Below are positions 49,881 to 59,881 of a DNA stretch of 64,000 bases, in pieces. The translations under genes were made by a program, and so were the position numbers. The notes under the pieces were generated by a model, which searched no databases, was not told where the DNA came from, and saw only the letters and a program-made list of their open reading frames with translations. This stretch comes from Gordonia phthalatica (GTDB taxonomy: Bacteria; Actinomycetota; Actinomycetes; Mycobacteriales; Mycobacteriaceae). The stretch covers positions 3,038,001 to 3,102,000 of the forward strand of contig NZ_CP011853.1 of the NCBI RefSeq assembly GCF_001305675.1. The letters run 5' to 3'. Positions within the stretch are counted from its first letter, which is position 1; every line of letters starts with the position of its first letter.

Positions 49881-50690
49881 TCAGGCGAGCGGCTGCTGCA
49901 GTTCAACCACCCACCGTGTGCCGCCGGGATCCATCGGGGTCTCGTGGTAGATCTCGCGGCAGGTCCCCGACGGCGTCAGGCCGCGGCTCTCGACTTCGAC
50001 GACGAGCGACTGCCACGCGGCCTGGATGCCGGCGAGATCGTCGGCGTCGTAGGTCGTCGCGAGCGCCTGCGGCACCGCAGGCAGCTCACCGGTCGTGAAT
50101 CCTTCTGGAACCGGTGCGTCGCCGATCTGTTCCGCGGCCGCCGCGATCAACCCGTCGTCGGTCTGCGTGTAGTGCGCGACGCCGGGACCGGTGCGGGTGA
50201 GTCCCGCCTGTTCGATGACAGCGTTGACCCGCCTGAACATCGGTCCGATCTCCGACTCGATGTCCTCCATCTCCGTGACAGTGGTTGCGAGCTGCATGAG
50301 CCGCAGCGCGGGCATGGAGACTTCGGTGAATGTGAGTGTGGACATGGTGTTTCCCTTCTCGATCGACCGGAGCCTCGCCGTGACCCTGAGCAGCCGACGC
50401 TGGTCGGCGTCGATCCGCTCGGCGAGCACGGCCGCCCGCTCCCGCAGCAGGTCCACCAACCGTTCCTCGCGGAGGTCGTCGGCGAGCAGTTCGCCGACTT
50501 CTTCCAGGGTGAATCCCAGTTCCTTGGTGGCGACGAGCTGATTGGCCCGAGCGAGTTGGGAGGCTGAGTAGTAGCGGTAGCCCGTCCACTCGTCGACCCG
50601 TGCAGGCGTGAGCAGTCCGAGCCGGTCGTAGTGGCGCAGCATGCGCACCGATACGCCGGCGAGTCTGGCGAAGTCTCCGATTCCTAACAT
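49881..50690 (-). CDS. MerR-family regulator with GyrI-like effector domain
   Basis: 269 residues. The N-terminal MerR HTH is IGDFARLAGVSVRMLRHYDRLGLLTPARVDEWTGYRYYSASQLARANQLV; a coiled segment (about 75-115) follows, then a GyrI-like ligand-binding domain (about 120-269: FTEVSMPALRLMQLATTV ... REIYHETPMDPGGTRWVVELQQPL). This is a BmrR-type architecture for multidrug or small-molecule sensing. The neighbouring AraC gene has the same kind of effector domain. Confidence 0.92.
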   Translation of the reverse strand: MLGIGDFARLAGVSVRMLRHYDRLGLLTPARVDEWTGYRYYSASQLARANQLVATKELGFTLEEVGELLADDLREERLVDLLRERAAVLAERIDADQRRLLRVTARLRSIEKGNTMSTLTFTEVSMPALRLMQLATTVTEMEDIESEIGPMFRRVNAVIEQAGLTRTGPGVAHYTQTDDGLIAAAAEQIGDAPVPEGFTTGELPAVPQALATTYDADDLAGIQAAWQSLVVEVESRGLTPSGTCREIYHETPMDPGGTRWVVELQQPLA

Positions 50691-50744
50691 GGCCCCTTCA
50701 CTTCATCGGCTGACACGGTGTCAGAGTCAACAGATCGCCGAACG

Positions 50745-51614
50745 TCACTCGCGCTCGATCGGAAACCACAGTTCGCACGTGGCCGTCGAGAAGTCCTCCG
50801 CGTGCTCGAGAACGGCGACGATCGACGGCCCCGGACGCAACCGCCACGGAGACGACGGGAACCACTCCGTCGCAGATCTGGCGTAAGCCTCCTGAAGAGC
50901 CGCCGGGTGCGGCCCGGAAGTCCGGAAGGCTACCCACGTTCCGGCCCCGAGATCGATCACGTCGAGGTCTGTCGGCACGTCCGCGTCGGCGTCGACTGCG
51001 ACACCGTGCAGATAGGTGAGTTCGCTCCCCTCCCGATAGTCCGGGTCGACGTCGGCGCTGACCTGCAGCAGCCCGCGCGGATCGGCACCACTGAGGCGCT
51101 TCAGCCGCGCATGCTCCTCAAGGGGCAGTGCCGCGATGTGCTGCTGGATGTGCGGGTTGATTCCCTCGTGGATCAGCGGCACGCGCGCGGCGTGACCGAT
51201 GAGACGAAAGGCTGGTCGTTCGATGATTCGGGCGTCCATTCGGGCGCTCCCTTCGACGGTCAGGCGGAACCTGAGGGTGGGTTGAGTTCGAAGGGGGCCG
51301 CCGTCACGGCGGACGTCGCCGTGACTCGCACCGTGAACCGACCGGAACGCCCGTCCGAACGCTTCGACGGATCCGTAGCCGTAGCGCACCGCGATCGTCA
51401 GCAGGTCCTCATCACCGAGCACGTCGGACGCGGCGACGGTCATCCGGCGTCGGCGCACGTACTCCGACACCGGCATGCCCGCCAACGACGAGAACATTCG
51501 ACGCAGGTGATAGCCCGTGGTCCCCATCGATGCCGCGATCGCGTCGACGTCGATCTCGTCGACGAGACCGTCCTCGATCTCATCGATCACGCGGTCGAGG
51601 ATCTCGATCATCAC
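50745..51614 (-). CDS. AraC-family regulator with GyrI-like effector domain
   Basis: 289 residues. N-terminal AraC DNA-binding domain (DVDAIAASMGTTGYHLRRMFSSLAGMPVSEYVRRRRM, LLTIAVRYGYGSVEAFGRAFRSVHGASHGDVRR), then a GyrI-like domain (about 125-289: MDARIIERPAFRLIGHAARVP ... ATCELWFPIERE), as in the Rob/SoxS-like fusion group. Probably senses a hydrophobic or cationic drug (family inference). Confidence 0.92.
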   Translation of the reverse strand: MMIEILDRVIDEIEDGLVDEIDVDAIAASMGTTGYHLRRMFSSLAGMPVSEYVRRRRMTVAASDVLGDEDLLTIAVRYGYGSVEAFGRAFRSVHGASHGDVRRDGGPLRTQPTLRFRLTVEGSARMDARIIERPAFRLIGHAARVPLIHEGINPHIQQHIAALPLEEHARLKRLSGADPRGLLQVSADVDPDYREGSELTYLHGVAVDADADVPTDLDVIDLGAGTWVAFRTSGPHPAALQEAYARSATEWFPSSPWRLRPGPSIVAVLEHAEDFSTATCELWFPIERE

Positions 51615-51711
51615 TGCTCCCTTCGCACTCCACTCTCGCCCGACCCACTCTGCCCGCGCCCGACGATTCCGGTCCGCTTTTATCGGGTACGGCAGGCTCC
51701 GACACGGATCG

Positions 51712-52437
51712 CTACTCCCAGGCCTGCGACCCGTGGACGGAAAGGTCGATGACGAGGCCGATCACCCGCTCGAACCCGTCACCGGGGTCCGCAGCATCGC
51801 GGTCGGCGGCGAGCACCGCGGCGAGATGCGGGTGCGACTCGGAGACCGCCGTCGCACGCAGATGGTCGGCCATCGCCGCCTGCCACTCCGGCGACAGACG
51901 TCCGCGCCCCGGCGACGCCTCACCGAGCGCCAAGACGCGGACCAGTCCTGACACGATGCCGACGACCTCCAACTTCGCCCTCTCCGTGAGGTCGGTCGAC
52001 GACAGCGTTCCCAGCGCCCGGTCGAGATAGTCCATCGCATTCGGACCGAGAACCGGAGCCGTGTCGGGAATCTCGAGTAACCAGCGATGGCGGGCATAGA
52101 TCGCCCTCCCCTGCCTCGCGAGGCTGCGCATGCCCACGGTTCCCGACCCCGCGCCGACGGTCGAGTAGTCGAATTCGGCGTTGACCCGGTCGGCCATGAG
52201 TTCGAGGAGCTGGTCGCGCGAGTCGACGATGCGGTACAGCGACGCCCCCGCGGTACCGAGCCGTGAGGCAACCGATCGCATCGTCACCGCCGCCAGTCCA
52301 TGCTGGTCTGCGACGTGCACTCCGGCATCGGCGACGTCATCACGGGTCCACCGAGACGTCGGCCCGCGCGAACCGTGCTCCGGCCGCCGCCAGACACTGG
52401 GCGCCGCGGCCGTCGGGGATGTGTCAGAGTCGTTCAT
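51712..52437 (-). CDS. TetR-family transcriptional regulator
   Basis: 241 residues. A Pro/Arg-rich N-terminal tail precedes the HTH (WTRDDVADAGVHVADQHGLAAVTMRSVASRLGTAGASLYRIVDSRDQLLELMADRV). The ligand domain is TetR_C_1-like (GRAIYARHRWLLEIPDTAPVLGPNAMDYLDRAL). Divergent from the alpha/beta hydrolase remnant 41 bp away, which it presumably regulated. Confidence 0.88.
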   Translation of the reverse strand: MNDSDTSPTAAAPSVWRRPEHGSRGPTSRWTRDDVADAGVHVADQHGLAAVTMRSVASRLGTAGASLYRIVDSRDQLLELMADRVNAEFDYSTVGAGSGTVGMRSLARQGRAIYARHRWLLEIPDTAPVLGPNAMDYLDRALGTLSSTDLTERAKLEVVGIVSGLVRVLALGEASPGRGRLSPEWQAAMADHLRATAVSESHPHLAAVLAADRDAADPGDGFERVIGLVIDLSVHGSQAWE

Positions 52438-52478
52438 CCCGCTAGAATACTGCGAACATCGTTAGCAGTGGAGGATTG

Positions 52479-53382
52479 ATGACCAACTCGTGGAGTCCGA
52501 CCGCATATGCCGACAACAGCGACGTCCGAATCGCCTACGACCGCCTCATCGAATCATCGGGCGATCCACTGCTCCTCGTCATGGGCTTGGGCACGTCGCG
52601 ATTCTGGTGGCCGCTCGGCTTATGTCAGGCGTTCGCCGAACGAGGCTTCGAGGTAGTCCGCTACGACCAGCGCGACGCGGGCGAGTCCACCCGCATGCCC
52701 GACACCTCGGCGTCGAACCCCTTCGCGGCGCTCGCCGGCCGCAAGAGCGAGAGCTACACGGCTGAGGACATGACGGACGACGCCGTGGCAGTGATGGACG
52801 CGTTGGGATGGGAACGCGCACACGTCTTCGGCCACTCCATGGGCGGCACGCTGAGTCAGCGCATCGCGCTGCGACACCCGGATCGTGTGCTCTCCATCGT
52901 GTCCTCGGCGGCGGTACCGAGTGACGCCTCAGGTCTCTCGGCGTTCCGCTATCTCCGCTTCGGTCTCCTCGCCAAGCTCGCTCGAACCAAGTTCCCGGAG
53001 GGCCGCGAAGGCGACATCGCCGCTGACTTCGCGGTCGCCCGCGGAGTCGCGTCCCGGACCTACCCGTTCGACGAGGGCCGCAGCACGTGAATGGATCGAG
53101 CGGGAGGTCGACAGCGGGCCGCGCGACGCCAAGGCGCAGAGCCGTCAGATCGGCGCGAAGTGGCATGGACCGAAGCTGGAGTCCATGGCCGTCCCGGCAC
53201 TCGTGCTCGCCGGCGACGAAGACCCCATCGTCAAGACGAAGGCCGGCGAAGCCACGGCACGACGAATCCCCGGAGCCCGGTTCGAGATGCTTCGCGGCGC
53301 CGGACACGACATCCCCGAACCGCTCTGGGACCGCGTCGCCGACGCGGTGCGCGGCAATGCGGACCGTGCCGGGAAACCATAG
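52479..53382 (+). pseudogene. Alpha/beta hydrolase, broken by a +1 frameshift
   Basis: First frame: MTNSWSPTAYADNSDVRIAYDRL, DPLLLVMGLGTSRFWWP, nucleophile GHSMGGT, ending RTYPFDEG. At about 53079-53082 (GAGGGCCGC) one extra base moves the frame; without it the sequence continues EAAAREWIEREVDSG to LVLAGDEDPIV (acid) and GAGHDIPEPLWDRV (His), completing the catalytic triad. About 300 residues if intact. GGAGG precedes the ATG. Either a true pseudogene or a sequencing error in a G-run. Confidence 0.85.
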
Positions 53383-53494
53383 ATGATCGATTCCGGTGGA
53401 AATCTCTCTCGTCGGACTCATCGGTGATTCGGGCAGCGCCGAAGGACAGGCGCCCGAACACTTGAGTGCCATCGCGGCCGGCGCGTCGGGTGAC

Positions 53495-54508
53495 CTAGGT
53501 TCTGTTACGAAAGTGGCCGATGTGGTGTCGGCGTGTCCGCGTGCATGACGGGAGGCCTCCGCGCTAACGCAGTTGGTGTCTAATCATCAACGCTCGCAGG
53601 GAGGCCTCCCATGGCCACCGTATCGGCATCAGCGCGCCATGACCTGACCGACAGGCAGTGGACGGTTCTCCAGCCGCACCTTCCAGCCCCGCCCAGACGC
53701 GGTCGACCCCGCCAATATTGCCTGCGAGCACTGATCGACGGGGTCCGCTACCGAACTCGCATCGGCTGCCCGTGGAGAGACGTTCCAGACTGTTACGGCC
53801 CGTGGTGGCGGGTGTATGCCTTGTTCACTCAATGGCAGATCGCCGGAATCTGGGCACGTATCGACGCCGAACTACGCGCTGATGCTGCCGCCTCGGAACG
53901 GCTGTCATGGCAGGTCAGCGTTGATTCGATGACGTCCAGAGCGCATGCGCACGCCGCAGGTGCTCGCGCCGACAGCCTCGAGAAGGTGCCCGACGAACCG
54001 CCCGATCACGCGCTCGGACGATCCCGCGGCGGCTGGTCGACGAAGACCCACGTGGCGATCGATCAGCATCGCGGAGTGCTCTCCTTCCGCCTGACCGCCG
54101 GGCAGTGCGGCGATAGCCCCGAGATGATTCCCGTTCTGGAAGGCATCCGGGTCTGCCGCGCCGGTGCCGGTCGGCCGAGGTCTCGTCCCGACCGGGTCCT
54201 GGCGGACAAGGCCTACTCCTCGAAGGCCAACCGGACCTGGCTGCGAACCCACCACGTCAAGGCCACGATCGCTCAACCGTCCGACCAACAGGGACACCGC
54301 AAGCGACGAGGATCGGCCGGCGGACGCCCACCGGCGTTCGACTCCGAGCGATACAAGGACCGCCATGCCGTCGAATGCGGCATCAACCAGCTAAAACAAC
54401 ACCGAGCCTGCGCAACCCGCTACGACAAACTCGCCGTCCGCTTCGCCGCCACCATCGAAATCGCCAGCATCAATCACTGGCTCAGACGACTTTCGTAACA
54501 GAACCTAG
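53495..54508 (+). mobile_element. IS5-family insertion sequence with CTAG target duplications
   Basis: The element spans 53499-54504 (1,006 bp) with 16-bp terminal inverted repeats GTTCTGTTACGAAAGT (53499-53514; inverted at 54489-54504). It is flanked by CTAG at 53495-53498 and 54505-54508, fitting the YTAR target preference of IS5-type elements. One transposase gene fills it. The insertion appears intergenic. Confidence 0.88.
53611..54498 (+). CDS. IS5-family transposase
   Basis: 295 residues in one frame with an N-terminal DUF4096-like segment (LTDRQWTVLQPHLPAPPRRGRPRQYCLRALIDGVRYRTRIGCPWRDVPDCYGPW) and a DDE catalytic domain (VSVDSMTSRAHAHAAG, GGWSTKTHVAIDQHRG, VLADKAYSSKANR, ERYKDRHAVECGINQLKQHRACATRYDKLAVRFAATI with the last Glu). 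The frame is intact, so the element may still be active. Confidence 0.92.
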   Translation: MATVSASARHDLTDRQWTVLQPHLPAPPRRGRPRQYCLRALIDGVRYRTRIGCPWRDVPDCYGPWWRVYALFTQWQIAGIWARIDAELRADAAASERLSWQVSVDSMTSRAHAHAAGARADSLEKVPDEPPDHALGRSRGGWSTKTHVAIDQHRGVLSFRLTAGQCGDSPEMIPVLEGIRVCRAGAGRPRSRPDRVLADKAYSSKANRTWLRTHHVKATIAQPSDQQGHRKRRGSAGGRPPAFDSERYKDRHAVECGINQLKQHRACATRYDKLAVRFAATIEIASINHWLRRLS

Positions 54509-54859
54509 CCGCCGATATCGCTGAAACCAGGCCAGCTGCGGCTCTCCGACGGCAATTTTCCCTCGGTGAGGCGCAGACGGCCTGATTTTGGCAGTAGTGC
54601 CCCACGGTCAACGGCGCACGGACCGGCGGGGTCCGGCGACACCCGAAGAGAGGTTGCCGCAACATGTGTCGACCAGTGGCACCACTTGTGTTTCCCGCAC
54701 TCAGTCGCGACCGGGTGCGAAAAACAGAGGTGGTGCGACTCGCCGACAAGTGGTGCGGGAAGGCCACCTCGTCCGGCGAACTGCCGACATCTGCCTCTGA
54801 TCACCTGGAATCAATCATCTGGGAACCTCAACGACCCGAATCAGGGCAGCGCACTGTCG
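54509..54859. other. 351-bp region without a supported gene, containing a 78-bp stem
   Basis: No convincing reading frame. GCACCACTTGT (54679-54689) pairs exactly with ACAAGTGGTGC (54746-54756), and inside it CGCAC pairs with GTGCG; the GTGGTGCGAC and CTCCGACGGC-type words recur. It may be non-coding RNA or a degenerate repeat. Confidence 0.5.
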
Positions 54860-55030
54860 CTAGTCCAAAGCCGCGCCGATGAGAAATGCGGCGCCGCACG
54901 CAGGGCAGACCGCACGGCCGAAGAGGGAGCGCCGTTTCGAAAAGACCTGAGGTCGATTGTTCTGGGCCGCAGGCAGTTCCGCGATCTGGACCAGCAATCC
55001 CTTGCCGCAAGATGTGCAGTCCAGCGGCAC
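54860..55030 (-). CDS. Small zinc-ribbon protein, start uncertain
   Basis: From GTG 55030: PLDCTSCGKGLLVQIAELPAAQNNRPQVFSKRRSLFGRAVCPACGAAFLIGAALD, 56 residues with two CxxC pairs, a likely zinc ribbon. The frame stays GC3-rich upstream (GAIAPVLVLGYLADGE) back to the ychF stop, but no ATG, GTG or TTG start exists there, so the gene may have lost its 5' end or use a rare start. Function unknown. Confidence 0.5.
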   Translation of the reverse strand: MPLDCTSCGKGLLVQIAELPAAQNNRPQVFSKRRSLFGRAVCPACGAAFLIGAALD

Positions 55031-55106
55031 CTCGCCGTCCGCGAGGTAGCCGAGGACCAGGACCGGCGCAATCGCACCATGGTCGTCACGATGGATGGGA
55101 GCGCGC

Positions 55107-56186
<1,080 letters not shown>

Positions 56187-56192
56187 GGGAGG

Positions 56193-57473
56193 TCAGTCTA
56201 TCTGCGCTGACGCCTCAGACCTATCCGACCCGCGTCGACGACGCTTCTTCTCCTTCGCGGCCGCTCTCGCAGCCTCATCCTCCGCTGCGACCTCTTCACC
56301 GGCAGCGAACCCGATCTGCTCCAGGATGTACCGCAGCGCGACCGCGAGGCAGGACGCCGCGGGCACTGCGAGGAAGGCGCCGGTGATGCCGAACAGGGTG
56401 CCGCCGAGCGTCACCGACAACAGCACGACCACCGCGTGCAGGTTCATCGACTTGGACTGCAGCCACGGCGAGAGGACGTTGCCCTCGAGCTGCTGGACGG
56501 CCAGGATGATCGCGAGCACGATCAGCGCCGAGGTGACGCCGTTGGAGACGAGCGCGATCAACACCGCGAGGGCACCGGCGACGAACGCACCGACGATCGG
56601 CACGAAGCCGCCGAGGAAGGTGATGACGATCAGCACCGCCGCGAGCGGCACATCGAGGACGACCAGGCCGATGCCGATCAGGGCCGCGTCGACGAAGCTG
56701 ACGATGGCCTGCGTCCGGATGAAGCCGCCGAGCGTGTCCCACATGCGACGAAGCACCTCGCTGAGGTGATCGGACCCGCCCTTCCCCATCGTCCGTTCCA
56801 GCCACGGCAGGAACTTGGGTCCGTCCTTCAGGAAGAAGAACACGAGGACCAAGGTGGTGAACAGGGTGATCAGCGCCGACGTCGCCACGCCCACGCCGCT
56901 GAAGACGCCGCTGGCGATGGCGCTGGCACTCGACTGCAGCTTCGACGTGATCTCGTTGGCGAGCGAACTGATCTGCTCGTCGCCCACGTTCAGCGGCGGT
57001 CCCTGCACCCAGTCCTGAACCTTCTTGACGCCGTCGACGGCCTTGTTGGCGAGCTCGGGAGCCTGATCGACGACCGACGGCACGATGAGCCCGATCACGC
57101 CGCCGACCACCGCGATCGCCGCCAGCAGCGTGATGAAGGTGGCGCCGGCCGGCGGCACCCGGTGGGCCAGCATCCATCGCACGGGCGGCCAGAGGACAGT
57201 CGCGACGACGATTCCCAGGATCACCGGAAGGAGGATGACCCAGAACTTCGACAGCACCCACAGCAGTGCGAAGAGGAACGCGAGGACGACGAGCATCTGC
57301 CCGCACAGGACCGCGGTGGAACGCAGGCCGGCGCGGAACACCCGACCGCGGGTCGGATACGGGCGGCCCGTGTCAGGGTTCACCAGGACCTCCACCGTGT
57401 CCGACTTCGGTGCGTCGGCAGCGTCGGACGCTCCATCGACGACGGCGTCGGACTCGTTCTTCTGATCGCTCAC
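56193..57473 (-). CDS. AI-2E family transporter (DUF20 permease)
   Basis: 426 residues with about eight membrane helices (VLAFLFALLWVLSKFWVILLPVILGIVVA, ATFITLLAAIAVVGGVIGLIVPSVV, ALITLFTTLVLVFFFLKDGP and others) and a soluble amphipathic region (residues about 150-210). The motif PIVGAFVAGALAVLIALVSNG and the C-terminal GNVLSPWLQSKSMNLHAVVVLLSVTLGGTLFGITGAFLAVP are typical of the PerM/AI-2E family. The tail is basic (AAKEKKRRRRGSDR). Substrate unknown; the autoinducer-export name is historical. Confidence 0.92.
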   Translation of the reverse strand: MSDQKNESDAVVDGASDAADAPKSDTVEVLVNPDTGRPYPTRGRVFRAGLRSTAVLCGQMLVVLAFLFALLWVLSKFWVILLPVILGIVVATVLWPPVRWMLAHRVPPAGATFITLLAAIAVVGGVIGLIVPSVVDQAPELANKAVDGVKKVQDWVQGPPLNVGDEQISSLANEITSKLQSSASAIASGVFSGVGVATSALITLFTTLVLVFFFLKDGPKFLPWLERTMGKGGSDHLSEVLRRMWDTLGGFIRTQAIVSFVDAALIGIGLVVLDVPLAAVLIVITFLGGFVPIVGAFVAGALAVLIALVSNGVTSALIVLAIILAVQQLEGNVLSPWLQSKSMNLHAVVVLLSVTLGGTLFGITGAFLAVPAASCLAVALRYILEQIGFAAGEEVAAEDEAARAAAKEKKRRRRGSDRSEASAQID

Positions 57474-57560
57474 GCGCCAATCTTCACACAGCCCTCCGAC
57501 ATTCGCCGTGCAGACGCGCAGGCGTCATTCGGTGTCGGTACCCGCCGCTACGGTGCGTGC

Positions 57561-58040
57561 ATGACCGACTTGATCAGCCGATTGACACAAGCGCTCGCCG
57601 GCCCCGAGCACGACCGCCGCACCGCGGTCGACGAACTCTGGGCGACGTTGCCCGCCGACGACCACGCAGCGCGGTGCATCGTCGCCCATTACGCTGCCGA
57701 CCTGCAGCCGACCCTCACCGACGAGGTGCAGTGGGACGAGGTGAGTCTGGCAGAGTCGGCACTGCTCACCGACGAGTCGCTGCGGGCCATCCAGCCGAGC
57801 CTGACTGTCGAAGGATTCCTCCCGTCCCTGCATCTGAACGTCGCCGACGGCTACCGACGACAGGAACGGTTCGCGGAGGCGATCGCACAACTCGACGCCG
57901 GGCGATCCCACCTGCACGTGTTCGATGACGCACCCGCAGAGCAGGGCGCCTACGTCGCGGTGATCCGCGACGGGTACACCCGCGTCGCACGCCTGATCGC
58001 CGAACGATCGACGGCACCGAGCGCACCCTCCGCCGACTGA
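57561..58040 (+). CDS. Hypothetical TPR-like protein
   Basis: 159 residues, all helical. Central and C-terminal sequence (SLHLNVADGYRRQERFAEAIAQLDAGRSHLHVF, GAYVAVIRDGYTRVARLIAE) has the helix-turn-helix spacing of TPR-like repeats. Family unnamed; similar proteins occur in actinobacteria. The ATG at 57561 opens the first helix; upstream codons are antisense to the AI-2E gene. Confidence 0.7.
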   Translation: MTDLISRLTQALAGPEHDRRTAVDELWATLPADDHAARCIVAHYAADLQPTLTDEVQWDEVSLAESALLTDESLRAIQPSLTVEGFLPSLHLNVADGYRRQERFAEAIAQLDAGRSHLHVFDDAPAEQGAYVAVIRDGYTRVARLIAERSTAPSAPSAD

Positions 58041-58148
58041 CGATTCGCAGACCTGTGGACAACCGATGGAACCGATCGGGCGCCCGGTGCGTCCAATCAC
58101 TGAGCGGTGCGGGACCGCACCGCCGCACGTATCCATCAGGGGGATCTC

Positions 58149-58697
58149 ATGGGCGCACGACCGTCCGCACCAGCCACCGCCGACAACAAGCTCGGCTGGA
58201 CCACGCTCACCACGCCCGACGGACCGTTCACGATCGTGTTCGACGACGCTCAGACCGTCTACGCATCGGGTTGGACGGAGACGCCCGACTACCTGGACGC
58301 ACTCATCGCCCCCGCACTGCGCGGTCCGGAACTGTCGCAGCGGACACCGGGAGCCGCCGCCGACGCTGTGCTCGCCTACTACGACGGGGACCACGACGCG
58401 CCGTCGCGCATCGCGGTCCGGCAGTCGGGCGGCCCGTTCATCGAGGCCTGCTGGACGGCGCTGCGCGCGGTGGCCCCGGGCCACCCGGTGACTTACACGC
58501 GGCTGGCCGAACAGGCCGGGCGCCCGACCGCTGTCCGCGGCGCCGCCCAGTGCTGCGTCCGCAACGCCGCAAATCTGTTCGTCCCGTGCCATCGGGTCAC
58601 GCGGTCGAACGGCACGCTCGGCGGCTATCGCTACGGCCTCGACGTGAAGGCGAGTCTCCTCGCGCGGGAGGCGACCAACCCGGACGTCGCGGTATGA
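58149..58697 (+). CDS. Methylated-DNA-protein-cysteine methyltransferase (Ogt-like)
   Basis: 182 residues. Suicidal alkyl acceptor Cys C147 in VPCHRVTRSNGTLGGYRYGLDVK; the HTH-like segment GHPVTYTRLAEQAGRPTAVRGAAQ precedes it. The usual NPxPI before the PCHRV is replaced by NAANLF, which is atypical. The N-terminal half is short and unlike E. coli Ogt. Assignment to the family is firm; activity is untested. Confidence 0.9.
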   Translation: MGARPSAPATADNKLGWTTLTTPDGPFTIVFDDAQTVYASGWTETPDYLDALIAPALRGPELSQRTPGAAADAVLAYYDGDHDAPSRIAVRQSGGPFIEACWTALRAVAPGHPVTYTRLAEQAGRPTAVRGAAQCCVRNAANLFVPCHRVTRSNGTLGGYRYGLDVKASLLAREATNPDVAV

Positions 58698-58736
58698 CGG
58701 ACCCGAATTGTCAGAGGGTCGGTCCATGATGTCGGC

Positions 58737-59819
58737 ATGACACCTGCAGCGATCATCGGCCCGGTCTGCCTCATCATCGGCGCGCTCCTCGGTTGGTTCG
58801 CGCGCGGTGCGACCGGCTCGCACCGCGCAGGCCCCGGCGAGGGCTACGACGGCCCGCGCGTTGGTGCGGAGGTGGACCTGGTGGTCGGCCCGCTCCGCGA
58901 CACGCTCGGCAGACTGTCCGAGGAACTGCGTCGCACCGAGTCCGGGCGTGCACACGCCTACGCCGGCCTCGCCGAACAGATGCGCGGCGTCTACGCGACG
59001 TCGGAGCGGCTGCAGCAGCAGACGAGTCGGTTGGCGGGCGCGCTGCACGCACCGCAGGTCCGCGGACGATGGGGCGAGGTGCAGTTGGAGCGCATCGTCG
59101 AACTGTCGGGAATGTCGCGGCACTGCGACTTCTCCACGCAGGTGCACGGACAGTCCGACGCCGAACGCGCCGTGCGACCCGACCTCGTCGTGCAGTTGGC
59201 CGGTGGCAGGCGGATCGTCGTCGACTCGAAGGTTCCCCTGCACGCGTACCTGGAGTCGGTGTCGGGAACCGCCGCCGACAACCGCGAACCGATCGCGCGG
59301 CACGCCCAGGCGGTGCGGGCCCACGTCAATGCACTCTCATCCAAGAATTACTGGTCGGCGCAGCCGGTGTCGCCCGAGTTCGTCGTGTTGTTCCTTCCGG
59401 GCGACGGCGTGCTGGAGTCCGCGCTGCGGGGCGACCCCGGCCTGCTCGACTACGCCTTCTCCCGCGACGTGGTGCTTGCGACCCCGAGCACGCTCATCGC
59501 GCTGCTACGCACGGTCGCACTGGGCTGGCGGCAGTACGCACTCGCCGAGGACGCCGAGACGATCCATGCCCTCGGCAGGCAGCTGTACCAGCGCATCGAC
59601 CAGGTGCTCGGACATCTCGAGAAGACCGGGGCCTCACTGCGGCGTGCGGTGGAGGCGTACAACTCGACGGTCGGTGCCATCGATTCCAGGCTGGGCGTGA
59701 CTGCGCGAAAACTGGCGGACCTCGAAGCGCTCTCGGGGCCGGAGAATCGTTCCTCCCGCGTGGTCGAGGGTGTTCCGAATGTCGATTCTGTCGTGAGATC
59801 CGTGTCACCGCTCCGCTGA
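58737..59819 (+). CDS. rmuC: DNA recombination protein RmuC family
   Basis: 360 residues. N-terminal membrane helix (IIGPVCLIIGALLGWFARG), a coiled-coil region (about 45-105: LRDTLGRLSEELRRTESGR ... SERLQQQTSRLAGAL), then the RmuC nuclease-like domain (GRWGEVQLERIVELSGMSRHCDFSTQV, DLVVQLAGGRRIVVDSKVPLHAYLE, PDEFVVLFLPGD-type PEFVVLFLPGDGVLESALR). Reported to limit inversion at repeats in E. coli. Confidence 0.92.
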   Translation: MTPAAIIGPVCLIIGALLGWFARGATGSHRAGPGEGYDGPRVGAEVDLVVGPLRDTLGRLSEELRRTESGRAHAYAGLAEQMRGVYATSERLQQQTSRLAGALHAPQVRGRWGEVQLERIVELSGMSRHCDFSTQVHGQSDAERAVRPDLVVQLAGGRRIVVDSKVPLHAYLESVSGTAADNREPIARHAQAVRAHVNALSSKNYWSAQPVSPEFVVLFLPGDGVLESALRGDPGLLDYAFSRDVVLATPSTLIALLRTVALGWRQYALAEDAETIHALGRQLYQRIDQVLGHLEKTGASLRRAVEAYNSTVGAIDSRLGVTARKLADLEALSGPENRSSRVVEGVPNVDSVVRSVSPLR

Positions 59820-59881
59820 AATTCAGGAAACTCACGGCTGCGGATCGCGGCATTCGCTGTTGTTAACGGTACCGTTTAGAT

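Noticed and set aside
54505..54804. Minus-strand frame of about 100 codons after the IS element
   Set aside because: No domain, poor codon pattern, and covers the inverted-repeat region.
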